The notes below the pieces were generated by a model. That model searched no databases, was not told the DNA's origin, and worked only from the letters and a program-made list of their open reading frames with translations. Below, piece after piece: positions 43,801-54,467 of a stretch of DNA of 64,000 nt. Numbering within the stretch: position 1 is the first letter of the stretch; each line of letters begins with the position of its first letter. The translations under genes were made by a program, and so were the position numbers. Origin of the DNA: Fremontodendron californicum (taxonomy: Eukaryota > Streptophyta > Magnoliopsida > Malvales > Malvaceae); contig JAULJL010000039.1 of the NCBI GenBank assembly GCA_030761205.1, positions 3,048,001 to 3,112,000 of the forward strand. The letters are read 5' to 3'.

Positions 43801-45312
43801 TTGTGTTATCAATTGTCATTTGTCAACTTATCATGTTTTGCTTTATGAGGCATTATTTTTTCTTGCAGACTATGACCAACTTTGAGCCACTTCACAAGCT
43901 ACAAGCACATAACGGATACATACTCAAATGTCTCCTTTCTCCTGAGTTTTGTGAGCCCCACAGGTTCTACTGCTTAAGACTAAATTTTTATTTTTATTTT
44001 TTATTTTAAACTTATTGCAGGAACCAATTAATTTTGTGTCAGCATTGAGATGCTAGTGTAATTACTGTTGGTATATCTTTCAGATATTTGGCCACTGCAT
44101 CTTCTGACCACACTGTCAAGATATGGAATGTTGATGGATTCACATTGGAGAAAACTTTAATAGGTATCAAGTGAAGTCTCAACTTTTAAGCCGTGCTATC
44201 ATTTTGACTACACATATATTAAGCCTACTGTAAATTGATTTTGGATGTTTTTGTGTTATTACGTATCAGGACATCAGCGATGGGTATGGGACTGCGTTTT
44301 CTCAGTCGACGGTGCCTATCTCATAACAGGTATTTGGCTTTAATATTCCATGTCCAAATCATGCACACCGTCCTCCTTAATCAATTCTTTATAGCTTGCC
44401 TTGGTGTGATGGGGTTGACTTTTTTTGTTTTTGAATAAGTGCTGTGCTGGTGAATAAATGCCAGTTTTTCTATTCTTTTGGGTGCCCTCACTACGTTTAT
44501 GTCATCCACACATCTCAGGCTGCTGCCCTCAAAATCCATGCCAGAATCACATTGATTCTAGTATGACTCAGATGAATTGACCCTAATCATGAAGGCATTT
44601 GTCTCCCCATATAAATTTAAAATTTTTCTGTCTCTTGACACATGCTTGCCAGTTTATTATTTGAAGATTTGCTTTCTTCCTCCACTTCCTCTTGCTCGAA
44701 GTTTTGTATGTAAGATACACAACTAGAGGGTTTATTGCCATTTACACATGCTTGTTTTGTGGTGGCCTACACCTTGATCTGCTAGGCCTATTCAAACCTA
44801 AAAAGTTTGAATTTTCATCTTTCTTATCCCTCTCATTGTCCCTTTTCCTTTCAATTCTTTCCCTTATGAATGGATTGCTTGTATAGCTTAGATGTTCCAT
44901 ATTACCTATGTTACTCGGACTCGGATGCGAGTGTTGGATACGGGTATGTATCCGACACGGGTATGTTCAATTTTTTTCTAAGTTTTTTCATGTATTTGGA
45001 GAGTTCTTGGAGGGTCATATCTCCATACCCATGTCCAGATATGCTTCAAGCACGGGTATTTCAAGAAAAGTAAAGAGTCGGAGCAACATAGCATATTACT
45101 TAAAGAAAACGGTTCTAATAACCGGAGTATTTTTATTAGATTCGATCCCATTTTAACGAGATGTCCGTGTCCTTTACCGTGCAGCCTCTTCTGATACAAC
45201 AGCTAAGCTTTGGTCCATGTCGACCGGTGAAGAGATTAAGACCTATCAAGGACATCATAAAGCAACTGTTTGCTGTGCACTACATGATGGAGCTGAGCCT
45301 TCTCCATGTTAA
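40825..45312 (+). CDS. LST8: LST8, WD40-repeat subunit of the TOR kinase complex
   Basis: LST8 binds and stabilises the TOR kinase domain and links TOR signalling to nutrient and light status. It acts in the cytoplasm and on endomembranes. Ten coding exons give 316 aa: 40825-40932, 41781-41882, 42019-42131, 42243-42312, 42873-42950, 43660-43776, 43869-43963, 44084-44163, 44270-44329 and 45185-45312. All junctions have GT/AG and the phases agree. The protein is seven WD40 blades from [20 protein letters not shown] to the C-terminal [22 protein letters not shown], very like the family (about 305 aa in other plants). Intron 9 holds a MITE copy (44907-45090). The 5' flank is only about 490 bp before the chromovirus 3' end, so its promoter adjoins the retrotransposon cluster. 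Confidence 0.96.
44907..45090 (+). mobile_element. MITE family A, copy 2 (in LST8 intron 9)
   Basis: Starts TATGTTACTCGGACTC and ends GAGTCGGAGCAACATA, an almost perfect terminal inverted repeat. This is the best preserved copy in the window. It lies about 95 bp upstream of the last LST8 exon without touching the splice sites. Confidence 0.8.
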
Positions 45313-45631
45313 AACCTAGAATCACATTTCTTGGTTCACTTCAGAGAAAAAGGTGCATTTCCATTGCTTTCCTTTTGTACAAGTTGTGCAGTGATCTTAG
45401 CGTTTTGAATTTGTTAGGATGCCAGCTTTCAAAACGAGCTGTTTGATGTTGTATTGTTTCTGCTTACATTGCTTCAAGCTTACATGTTCATGAGCTGAAT
45501 TATCTGACCTCTTAATTAAAAAATAAAGTAATAATAACAAAAAAAAAGAAAGAAAAAAAGTTTAGTCGTAAGCTGATACTGTACATCTGATTATGTAGCT
45601 TGGTAAATTACATTGTTGTTGCTGGGCTGCT
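45313..45631 (+). other. LST8 3' UTR and downstream flank
   Basis: Sequence after the LST8 stop is probably 3' UTR, with AATAAAG-type signals near 45520. No other gene. Confidence 0.5.
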
Positions 45632-45895
45632 TAGACTTGCTCATGGGCCGGGTTGAGTTGCGGTCCGAAATTTTTTGAACTTCTTTGCCCAGGCCCGGCC
45701 CTGGACGGGCCCGAATACACTGTTCATTATATATAATTTTTTCTTCTATTTTTATAAATAAACTTTAAAAAAATAATATTTTTTTATTATGTGAACAGTG
45801 ATCTGAGCAGGGCTGGGCCGGCTCGGATCATGAAAATGCTCACCCAGGCCCGACCCAGTACGGGCCGGGCCTGCTGGACCTGTGAGTAGGTCTAT
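45632..45895. repeat. GGCCCG-rich foldback element, copy 1
   Basis: Ends TTGCTCATGGGCC and TGTGAGTAGGTCTA are imperfect inverted repeats. Inside are inverted GGCCCGGCCC-like blocks around an AT-rich centre. A matching element is at 58699-58990, and degenerate relatives at about 51640-51880 and 53775-54070. Non-coding. Confidence 0.65.
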
Positions 45896-45957
45896 TGCTG
45901 CTCTATTTGTCAGAATTGTTTAGAGGTAGCAATGCAACAATGGCTATGGTTCGTTCA

Positions 45958-46510
45958 TAGGGATGGCAAAACCCGAACTGCTCGATGGATTTCGAACTGA
46001 TCTATTCCGAATGAAGAGTTTTTTTTTTTTTTTTGAATAGCGGAGGCGGAGTGGGGTGGGATGGTTTTTTTTTTTTTTTTTCTGTTTGAAAGACGAGGAT
46101 GGAGCGATTCTAGTAATTACCTGCTTCGCCTCACCTGAGTATTAAAATTACTATTTTACCTATAAATATTTTTAAAAAGATAATAAAGTAATACAACTAA
46201 ACTTATTATTTTTATTTTATTTTTTTAAAATCTAAACTTAATACTTTATCTTTTGATGCTTATGTTGAATTTATATTTAAATTTTTTTACAAAGCTTTTA
46301 TTATTTAAAAAAATTAAAAATAACTAATAAATATCGAATGGAGCGGGCGATTATGGATGTACCCGATATTCATGGAGGTGATAATAGTATTGAAATTTTA
46401 ACATCTATAATGGAGTGGGAGGCGGCGCAGAGTAATCCAATGATGGGGCGGAGGTGGATTAATATCCGTCTTCATCCTGCTTTATTGTCATCTTTATTCG
46501 TTCAAAGGAA
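45958..46510. repeat. Degenerate foldback repeat with GGGATGGCAA/TTGTCATC ends
   Basis: Starts AGGGATGGCAAAACCCGAA and ends near TTTATTGTCATCTTTATTC, with G-rich GGAGTGGGGTGGG and GGGCGGAGG blocks separated by AT-rich sequence. It looks like an old non-autonomous element. The short open frame 46338-46529 inside it is not gene-like. Confidence 0.45.
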
Positions 46511-46903
46511 CCTGGATCAAATGCAATAGGAGTGAGGCCTGTAAAAGCTTGTAGGCCTAATAAACAGCGAACTAAATTTGGTACATGAATTTTTCCCCTT
46601 GCTCCAAGCGGGGGAAAACTGAAGCTTCAAGATATTTTTTTTAATATCATAGCCATGGATGGACTCCACTCTACAAGCTTCCCAAAGCTGATGAATGTCT
46701 AATATGTATATCAAATATCTACTTTCTGCATTAAATCAAATCAAAAGATCCATTTCCCATTTTCACTGGCAATCCAAGGCAGATTCTAGAGGACCAGCCC
46801 AAGTTTTGCTGCCTCAACGATGAATTTAGATGCTGTCTCAAAATACATCTTGCTGAAAGGTGATATCGACTCTGCTATACCACCAAGTCCTCTCATAGTT
46901 CGA

Positions 46904-47068
46904 GGGATTTAAATTGCGATTATGGACGCGTTTTCAGTCGTATTACGTTTATCGCAATTGCGAAAGTAATGGATGTTATCATAATCAATTGTGATAAATA
47001 TCGGTTATAAAAAAAATCGAAATCATAAAATAGTGAATGTAATATCGTGTTGCGATTGCTATTTAAAT
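46904..47068 (+). mobile_element. MITE family B, copy 2
   Basis: Starts GGGATTTAAATTGCGATT and ends TTGCGATTGCTATTTAAAT, giving TTTAAAT-type inverted termini. It is followed 112 bp later by an oppositely oriented copy. Confidence 0.65.
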
Positions 47069-47180
47069 TTTGTACAGATTTATATTTTATGAAATGGGTT
47101 ATAAAGTCACCGATGAGTGCTGGGTGGTGGATATTGACAGCTATCCCGTAATATGTGAAAACGTGAATGATATCACAAAA

Positions 47181-47339
47181 ATTTAAATAGCGCTTGTAAC
47201 ACGATATTATAGACGGTATTTTATGATTTCAGTTTTTTCCGTCGATATTTATCACAATTAATTGCGATAGTATTCGTTACGTTCACAATCACGATAATTA
47301 TGTGCATCAATAACCCATCCTCAATCGTAATTTAAATCC
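47181..47339 (-). mobile_element. MITE family B, copy 3 (inverted)
   Basis: Starts ATTTAAATAGCGCTTGTAAC and ends CAATCGTAATTTAAATCC. Its internal blocks are the reverse complement of copy 2. Confidence 0.65.
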
Positions 47340-47668
47340 TTACTCCTTATGTGTGCATTAGTTAACTAAAAATTAAACTTCTCGTAAGCAAGAAAGATCC
47401 ATTGGTTCTTTTTTAAAACTACTTCATCGAAATTAAAATGTAAACCTGACATCCATCCAGAAGCAAATTTGTGAAGGCAAAGAGAATAAAAAGCAGGAAA
47501 TGAGAACATTTAACCAGAATATCGATATATTTCAACCTTTTCGCATCCCTGTTACACAGGTAAAGCCTGGAAAGCAAAAGCTTCAATGAAAATTTAATTA
47601 TTGCAACAGAACAAGAAAATGCTCTTATTAGTTCCATTTTCAATTTGTTTCATAAAAACGGTGTCAGT

Positions 47669-47825
47669 TATGTTATCCGGATTCTTCATTTTTTTTTAAA
47701 TATCCGTGTCCAATACCTGTGTCCGACACATATTTAGACATATGTATAATATGATCCTTTAAAATATGAAAAAACTTAAAAAAAATTATCATACCCATAT
47801 CTAACTCTCACGTTCGAATAACATA
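47669..47825 (-). mobile_element. MITE family A, copy 3
   Basis: Begins TATGTTATCCGGATTC and ends ACGTTCGAATAACATA. It is inverted relative to copy 1 and more diverged. Confidence 0.6.
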
Positions 47826-48100
47826 GGACCAGTGGTCTAAAAAAGAAATTAGATACAAATGAAACAATGGTTTGATGAATGACCAAAAAGGAGGAAGTAC
47901 CTGAGCCAGCAAAATGTCAGGTTCATTTATCAACTTAAAATGGAACTCAAAGCACAATTCTCTCGTAGCACTAAATATTGCTCTATCGGTCTCCTTCCTA
48001 ACAAACTTTCCTCTCATATTTTTTCTTTTCTTTTGGGTTCTGATCTGGTCTTTTCCTCCCTTGAATTAGGCTTAGATCCGTTTTCTAGATGCGGTGAACA

Positions 48101-48300
48101 TATGTTACTTGGATTCGGATGCGAATGTCGCATATGGGTATGTGTCCGACACGGATATGTTCATTTTTTAAAAGTTTTTTCATGTATTTGGAAAGTTCTT
48201 GAAAAGTCATATCTCCATATCCATTTTCGAATATGCGTCGGGTACGGATATCGAATACGAATACTTTAAAAAAGTTGAAGAGTCGGACCACTATAACATA
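48101..48300 (+). mobile_element. MITE family A, copy 4
   Basis: Begins TATGTTACTTGGATTCGG and ends AGAGTCGGACCACTATAACATA. It sits between two pieces of the fragmented minus-strand gene. Confidence 0.65.
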
Positions 48301-48542
48301 GTGGTGAACTATGAGAAATCTCATCCTTGTCATTATCTGATACAATCACATTATTTTTCAATAGTTCCAATCACATCCTCGGACATATTAATTTCACTTT
48401 CCAACTCAGCCAATGATGCCCCTTCATTTTGTTCCTCTTCAGAACCATCTTCATAGTCCATCTCATCTGTAGTTTGCTGTTTCTGTTTTGTGCATCTAGA
48501 CCAAGATCCCCAGCTCCTTTCTTATCAAGATTTATTCTCAAG

Positions 48543-48706
48543 ATTTAAATAGAGGTCGCAACGCGATATTAAAGATGTTATTTTGCGGTTTCGGCTCTTG
48601 TCACCGTTGATATTCACTGTAATTGACCGTAATAACATTCGTTACATCCGCAATCGCAATAAATACGATGCTACTGAAAACGTGTCCACGATCGCAATTA
48701 AATCCC
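48543..48706 (-). mobile_element. MITE family B, copy 4
   Basis: Starts ATTTAAATAGAGGTCGCAAC and ends ATCGCAATTAAATCCC. It interrupts the fragmented minus-strand gene right after its ETENEDDTDES segment. Confidence 0.65.
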
Positions 48707-49265
48707 TGATTCATCAGTATCATCCTCATTCTCAGTCTCATGCGAGAAACATCTAATTCTGGAGAGCAAAACCATATGATTCGATCTGTATGGCATCCTT
48801 CTAACTGACTCAAAAACACTACCTCTAAGATGTGTGCAGTCTTCTACTGTTATATTACTGTTCTTAAAATACCAGCCTCATCTTGAGATACTGCAAATAT
48901 CACCGTTGTGAACAGCAAATGGCGTGACAGATACTTCCATTCTCTCTAATATATCTGCAAATATATCCTCTGAGTACTTTGATGAATAAGTGAAGATCTG
49001 AAGGGGAAAAATACCCTTTATCACATTATTATGAGGTATTTTAATAATTTAATCTGTTGGCTTTTGAGGTGTCATTCCTTGGATCTCTTACTACATGTAT
49101 TTGGAGCAGAAGAAAATCCATATTCTTATGTTCTATACATTTATCTTTTCTACTTTTGTTATATTTCCAAAAGCAAATGGAAAGTGACCTGATAGACACA
49201 TCTTGATCATCCGTGTTTTATCTCATGCTGTATCAAACAGGAAGAGCTTAGGTTGCATGACTGTC

Positions 49266-49434
49266 TATATCATCCGGATTTTTCATTTTTTTTTAAAGTA
49301 TTTGTAACCAACACATATTCGAAAATGATATGGGTATGATCCTTCAAATATATGAAAAAACTTCAAAAAGATTGAGTATATCCGTATCGGACACATACTC
49401 ATATTTGACACTCATCTCGAATCTGAGTAACATA
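49266..49434 (-). mobile_element. MITE family A, copy 5
   Basis: Begins TATATCATCCGGATTTTT and ends AATCTGAGTAACATA. Same family in inverted orientation, diverged. Confidence 0.55.
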
Positions 49435-49802
49435 GATGATAGATGATTTTACATGGACATCAGAATTTTGATAGATTTTAACAAATTAACTTTAATGGTC
49501 TTGAAAAGTCATTGACTTGCAGCTAGCTAGATTGGTTGGATACAGAAACATTTATTGTCACGAGAAGTATATGGCATAAATGATGTGAGGAAGCCAGTGA
49601 TTTGGATTCTAGAGAAGAATTCATAGATGGCGCTAACTTGAACCTCCTCGTTAACACATGGAGAAAACGAAAAGAAAAAAGTTGGTTCTTATCATTGATG
49701 ACAGAAAGGTCTAAAGCCTCGCACAAAATTCTTCATCATAAAGCTTACTGTTAATTGGTTTTATCCTGTAAATGAGCCTTACCAACAGGACGGTTAGATC
49801 TA

Positions 49803-49960
49803 GAATTTAAATTGCGATCTAAGATGTATTTTCGATTGCATTACGTTTATGACAGTTACAGAACGAATATTATCGCTATCAATTACGGTGAGATGAATAT
49901 CAACAGTGAATATATCAATAGTAAAAAAAAAATCAAAATCATAAAATAACGATCGTATCA
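49803..49960 (+). mobile_element. MITE family B, copy 5 (right end worn)
   Basis: Starts GAATTTAAATTGCGATC with the same internal order as copy 2 (TTTCGATTGCATTACGTTTA, ATCAAAATCATAAAATAACG). The right terminus no longer shows the TTTAAAT motif. Confidence 0.5.
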
Positions 49961-50506
49961 ACGAGTCAACTTAATTGTCTTCTACCTATCATGTTATGCT
50001 AGATGCTTGAACTTTTAGTAATATTCTACTGAGTTGAAAAGAGATAAAATTGCAGAAAAGCAAACTAGTCAAACGAAGTGAAGGTGACAGCTCAAGTAAA
50101 CATTTGATCTTTTCCGATCAGACATATTGGTCGGAAAATAACAACTTTCCCACTGCTAACTGGAAAAATGAACTTCTACCTCCCTTCTGCTCTCAAAATT
50201 TCTCGTCACTAAACTCTACCATAGCCTCACTTTTTCTCAAAGTCCAAACTACTTTCTTGTATGAAAACATTTCTAGAACTATTATCAAATCTTTATCCTA
50301 GCTCAAATGCCGACTGAAAAAAGTTTAACGGTCGCAACGTAACGGAAATTAAGAACACCTGCATCGTATTCGTTACGTAACGTCCGTGATATTATAAAAT
50401 TCCTTAAAACACTATCAAATCACGTTTGTGACGCATTACGATAATGCCCGCGACACCTGTAACTGCGACACCATAACCGACGAAATCCACGACTGGCGAC
50501 TGCGAT

Positions 50507-51382
50507 TTAGAAGTTCCAAATAGAAATAGGAAAAGTTAGCTCTTCTTGAGTATCATGAACTTGGAAGCTGGCCTCTGCTCCTTGGTAGTCAGCAACTCCA
50601 TCTCCATGCATCTCAATCATAGCATCCCAATTGAAGCTATTCTCTGCAAAGGCAGCGAATTCATCATAATCTTTTGTTGAGGAATCTGTTGCTGTTAAAC
50701 TTTGTGTATTATCAGCTCCTTCAGAGTGCTTTTCTTCCCTCTGAATTCCCAGCTGCTGAAGGAACTCATGCAAATCTATCTGCGGTTTATATTCCTCATA
50801 AGCTCCCGCCATTTTATCTGATGAAATTTCAACATCCTTCTCCTTCATTTCAGGATCTTCTGCATGGGTTCTATCATTTATAATCTGAATATCAGTTTTT
50901 GATTCACACGAAGATGAGCTTGAAGACCCGGTAGTCTGACTTAAAACCTCATTCTTCTTAAGTTCTTGGAGCCTCTGATGAATAACATGAACACTAGGTT
51001 GAGCATTTATATTAAGCAAGCCACAAGAAGGAAACATTGAGATGAAGTTCTTGGAAGGAATCCATCTAAACTTCTGCAGTACTTTGTTTGGTGAATTGGA
51101 GATAATGGGTTGAACTTGAAGGTGTGGAAGATTAAGATAAGCATCCGGGCCATACAATCTCCTGGCAGCCTCATCATACGCCATGGCAGCTTCTTCAGCC
51201 GTGGCAAAAGAACCCAACCAGAGTCTAGTTCTCTTCTTTGGTTCCCTTATTTCTGCCACCCATTTGCCCCATGTTCTTTGCCTGACTCCACGGTATTGGC
51301 ATGAAGCATTCTGGGGGCCGCCTTTGCCTCGAGTTGGACCTTTCTTCCATGGCTTCAATGGTGATCTTCTGTAACTTTCCAT
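50507..51382 (-). CDS. DREB2F: DREB2F-like AP2/ERF transcription factor
   Basis: Single-exon gene of 291 aa, DREB A-2 subgroup. Such factors bind DRE/CRT promoter elements (core RCCGAC) in the nucleus and act in drought, heat and salt responses. A basic stretch, KKGPTRGKGGPQNASC (13-28), is typical of DREB2 proteins and precedes the AP2 domain at about 29-86 (YRGVRQRTWGKWVAEIRE, WLGSFATAEEAAMAYDEAA). Val42 and Glu47 occupy the two DREB-diagnostic positions. Downstream FISMFPSCGLLNINAQPSVH and IDLHEFLQQLGI match the DREB2F group in particular. The acidic C-terminus ends PISIWNF. It starts at the first ATG. The region past the stop (50300-50500) is rich in CG-containing repeat sequence. Confidence 0.94.
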   Translation of the reverse strand: MESYRRSPLKPWKKGPTRGKGGPQNASCQYRGVRQRTWGKWVAEIREPKKRTRLWLGSFATAEEAAMAYDEAARRLYGPDAYLNLPHLQVQPIISNSPNKVLQKFRWIPSKNFISMFPSCGLLNINAQPSVHVIHQRLQELKKNEVLSQTTGSSSSSSCESKTDIQIINDRTHAEDPEMKEKDVEISSDKMAGAYEEYKPQIDLHEFLQQLGIQREEKHSEGADNTQSLTATDSSTKDYDEFAAFAENSFNWDAMIEMHGDGVADYQGAEASFQVHDTQEELTFPISIWNF

Positions 51383-54300
51383 GGGAGTTTCAGTAAGGGA
51401 AAAGAGGAAGTTGAGTGAGGAGTGAGGAGAGTGAGTGAAGTTGGAATTATGGGAGTGAAGAGAAGTGGGTTGAAGGGCGCGGGGATATGTAGGGAGTGGA
51501 AGTGTAGTTTGGTTTAAATGTTTTCACGTTCCAGGAATAAGCTTTCAAGCCCTTGTGACCGTTAGCAGGGAACCAAATTAAATTTCATAAAAATGAATAG
51601 CAAAATATTCCTAAATTAGGATGGAATAATCTTTGGATCTAGACCTATCCATGGATCTTATCGTGGTCTGAAACATTTTTTTTTTATCCAAACTCGTTTC
51701 GGACCGAATCAAAAGACTATTTCACTACTTAAAAATGTTAAAATATTATTTTTATATTAATATATATTATAATTAAATAAAAATTATTTTTATTTAATTA
51801 ATAATAATTTGAGTCGGATTGGATTGAATTATGAAAATTTTTACCTAGATCCGACCCGATTCAGATTGGGCTATCTCTTTCTAACCAAACAATATCAATT
51901 TCATTGGATTCAATTTTTTAAAACTTTTTGAAATGAATTTCAGAATTTAAACTTTCAATATATTAGAGATAAAAATAGATGATAATTCATGTTTAGTTTC
52001 TTTATTTTTTTTAAAATCCGTATCACTAGTTGATTTCTTTGACTTATTGATAATAATTCATAAATAAAAAAGTTTAGACTAACAAAATATATTGATAACA
52101 CAATATTAATCGTACCAAAAAACTTAATACACGTATACATGAATTAAAAATAAGAGATAATAAATAAAAATGATTGATTACATGTCTTGATATGTAAATA
52201 TAAATAAATAAATTGTAACAGTTACATGATAAAAGAGTTTTATTCAAAACTTCTAAACTATTAAAGATTAGAAATAATATATACATGAATTAAAAATTTC
52301 TTTTTTCTAAACTATTAAAGAATGAATAAAGAAATAATATATAAAAGCCATTTCATCTCTATTTTTTACATGGAAGTATTTTTGTCAGTGTCAAAAAATT
52401 AAAATTCTAAAAACTAAAGCAGTAAAGTGTTCATCTATTTGAAAGTTAGAAAAATATTGTACAAATTATTATGCATTAGATTTTATCCATGAACTATTAG
52501 TAAAATACTAAAATAATTAAAAAAGAAAAAGAACTAATAAAAGTCGATAGAAAAAAAAAAAAGGATCAAAATTAAAATTGAAACTTGTAAGCCTTAAGGA
52601 GCCAACCAATAAAAATATAACAAGTATTTGTAAAGACATCATTATTGCATGTACATGTAATATATGAGTAGACTTATTCAAAAATCGAGCTAATCTTTCG
52701 ACTTGACAGATCCGATTCATATTGGGTCGGATTTAGATAAATTTTTTTTTTTTAATTTGAGCATTATCTTACAACAAATTTACATGCAATATATTTAAAC
52801 TTCTTGTGTCTATTACTTGTAAGATAATGCTCCGATATTAATGTAAGTTAATGATCTGATATTTATGAGATAATGATCAGTTATGTTTTTAAGATAACAT
52901 AATGATTATTTAATTTACTGAATAATAAATTAGTATTTATTTTTTTAATGATAAATAAATCTCAATAGTTCATTTAGATAATTGCTCTCCCACGCATATT
53001 CAATTTTTATAAAAGTCTTGAGTTACAAAAAGAGGAATCAAGGAAGAGAAACCAATTTACTTGATCAAGAATTCGATCATAACTTCTTCATTTTTCGCAT
53101 AATTAGGTACGCTTTTTAATGTAAAAATACTTGACAATTTTTATGGGTCATGTTTTTTTACATTACCTACCAAAAAAAGGGTTAAAAATAGTAGGAACTC
53201 ATTTTTTTCCCTTCCTCTTAATGCCTATAGATTGAAACAAGTTCCTACTGTACACATGTGAACAGCAAGACATAGTTAAGCTTGGCATTCATTGTCATGC
53301 CAATTGGCCTACCAAGAAAGACAAAAATATTGTGATAAGAATGCATTAATAGTGTTATGGTGATGACTAGAAAATAATGATCCTTTTCTTTTTTTTTTTT
53401 TCTTCTTTTAATCTGAAGCTGCTTTACTGTTAATATGAATGAGTAAGAAAATGGTGTGATTGTTCTTGGGTTGGGTCTGGCAATCTCCCTCGGATTCTGT
53501 TCCTAGTGTTGCTCTAAAGTCTAACATGAATTGAATTTTACCACTGCATGCATGGAGAAAGAAATCCACCTCACAACATTTTTCACTTTCACGAGCCAGC
53601 CCAGCACTATATATTTCACATGTTTTCCTGCCATTCTCGACCTGATTCCCGGGACTTCCCCTTCACTTTTTTCCCATGCCTCTCTCTCTCTCTCCCCCAA
53701 CATCTCCATATTCCTTAAGAATGTCACATGTTGAATTAGTATTACTATTATTCATATAATACTACTGGTTGCATGTAGACCAGTTTAAGGGTCGAACAGT
53801 TTATCCGGTCTAATAAGTCCGGTTCGTATTGAGTTAGATTTGAGTAAGGTTATTAATAATTCGACCTGACTCGAATTATTATTTATTAAATAAAAATATT
53901 TTTATTTAAATTTAATTATAAAATATATATGAATATTAATATAAAAATATATTTTTTAATATTTTAATAATTTATAAACAGCCAAATGGGTTTACAGGCC
54001 GATTCGAACCCGTCTAAAACAAGCTTAGACAAAGAAAAAAATTTGAGCCGCAGTCCGACCCATGGACATGTTCTGCATATATATAATATATGATCGAGAT
54101 CGATGCATTAGATGGTGATAATGATCATTAGTCTTGTACTTACAAGGGTTAAAAATTAAATCAGTAATGGTTAATTTATTACTAACATTAAAAGTTATTC
54201 CTAAAATGCATGAGAGTGGAGAATTGAGGATTTTGGAGGATTGTGTAGTTGACAATTAAACATGGATATTAAGGGGGTTGAGGGTTAATTTGGGTATTTT

Positions 54301-54467
54301 CAGTTTTTCTTTTTTTGTTTGATTAAGAAGGAAAGAAAGAAGAAAAGAAAAAAAAAGAAAGAAAAGAAAGGAAAGGAAAGGAAAAAAAGATGAAAAAAAA
54401 ATTGTGTTCGTGTTATTTTTGTGTGTGTTCAAAATATTATAAATTTATACAATTTTTACATGCTAAT
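51383..54467. other. Intergenic region upstream of DREB2F
   Basis: The first 150 bp are likely DREB2F 5' UTR and promoter. Degenerate copies of the GGCCCG-type foldback family are visible at about 51640-51880, 52680-52735 and 53775-54070. Other parts are AT-rich with simple repeats (TC-rich at 53680-53700, GAAA-rich at 54325-54400). No gene supported. Confidence 0.55.
52759..52832. repeat. Perfect 16 bp inverted repeat (hairpin)
   Basis: GAGCATTATCTTACAA at 52759-52774 and its exact reverse complement at 52817-52832, with a 42 base loop. It could be a small foldback relic. Confidence 0.85.

Larger units (their letters stand above)
47470..48800 (-). pseudogene. Fragmented unknown gene, minus strand
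   Basis: Several stretches read like real protein on the minus strand, but they are broken. 48800-48713 gives RRMPYRSNHMVLLSRIRCFS and an acidic ETENEDDTDES. 48520-48351 gives an acidic run (TTDEMDYEDGSEEEQNEGAS, LAELESEINMSEDVIG). It shifts frame at 48351 and continues into VIVSDNDKDEISHSSP. 48017-47901 gives FVRKETDRAIFSATRELC, then FHFKLINEPDILLAQ before a GT donor-like site. 47575-47470 gives CNRDAKRLKYIDILVK and TNLLLDG. MITE copies separate the pieces. I do not recognise the family. It is either a decayed gene or exons of a gene I cannot assemble. Confidence 0.35.

Noticed and set aside
46338..46529. 63 aa ORF
   Set aside because: Lies in a degenerate G-rich foldback repeat. Not protein-like.
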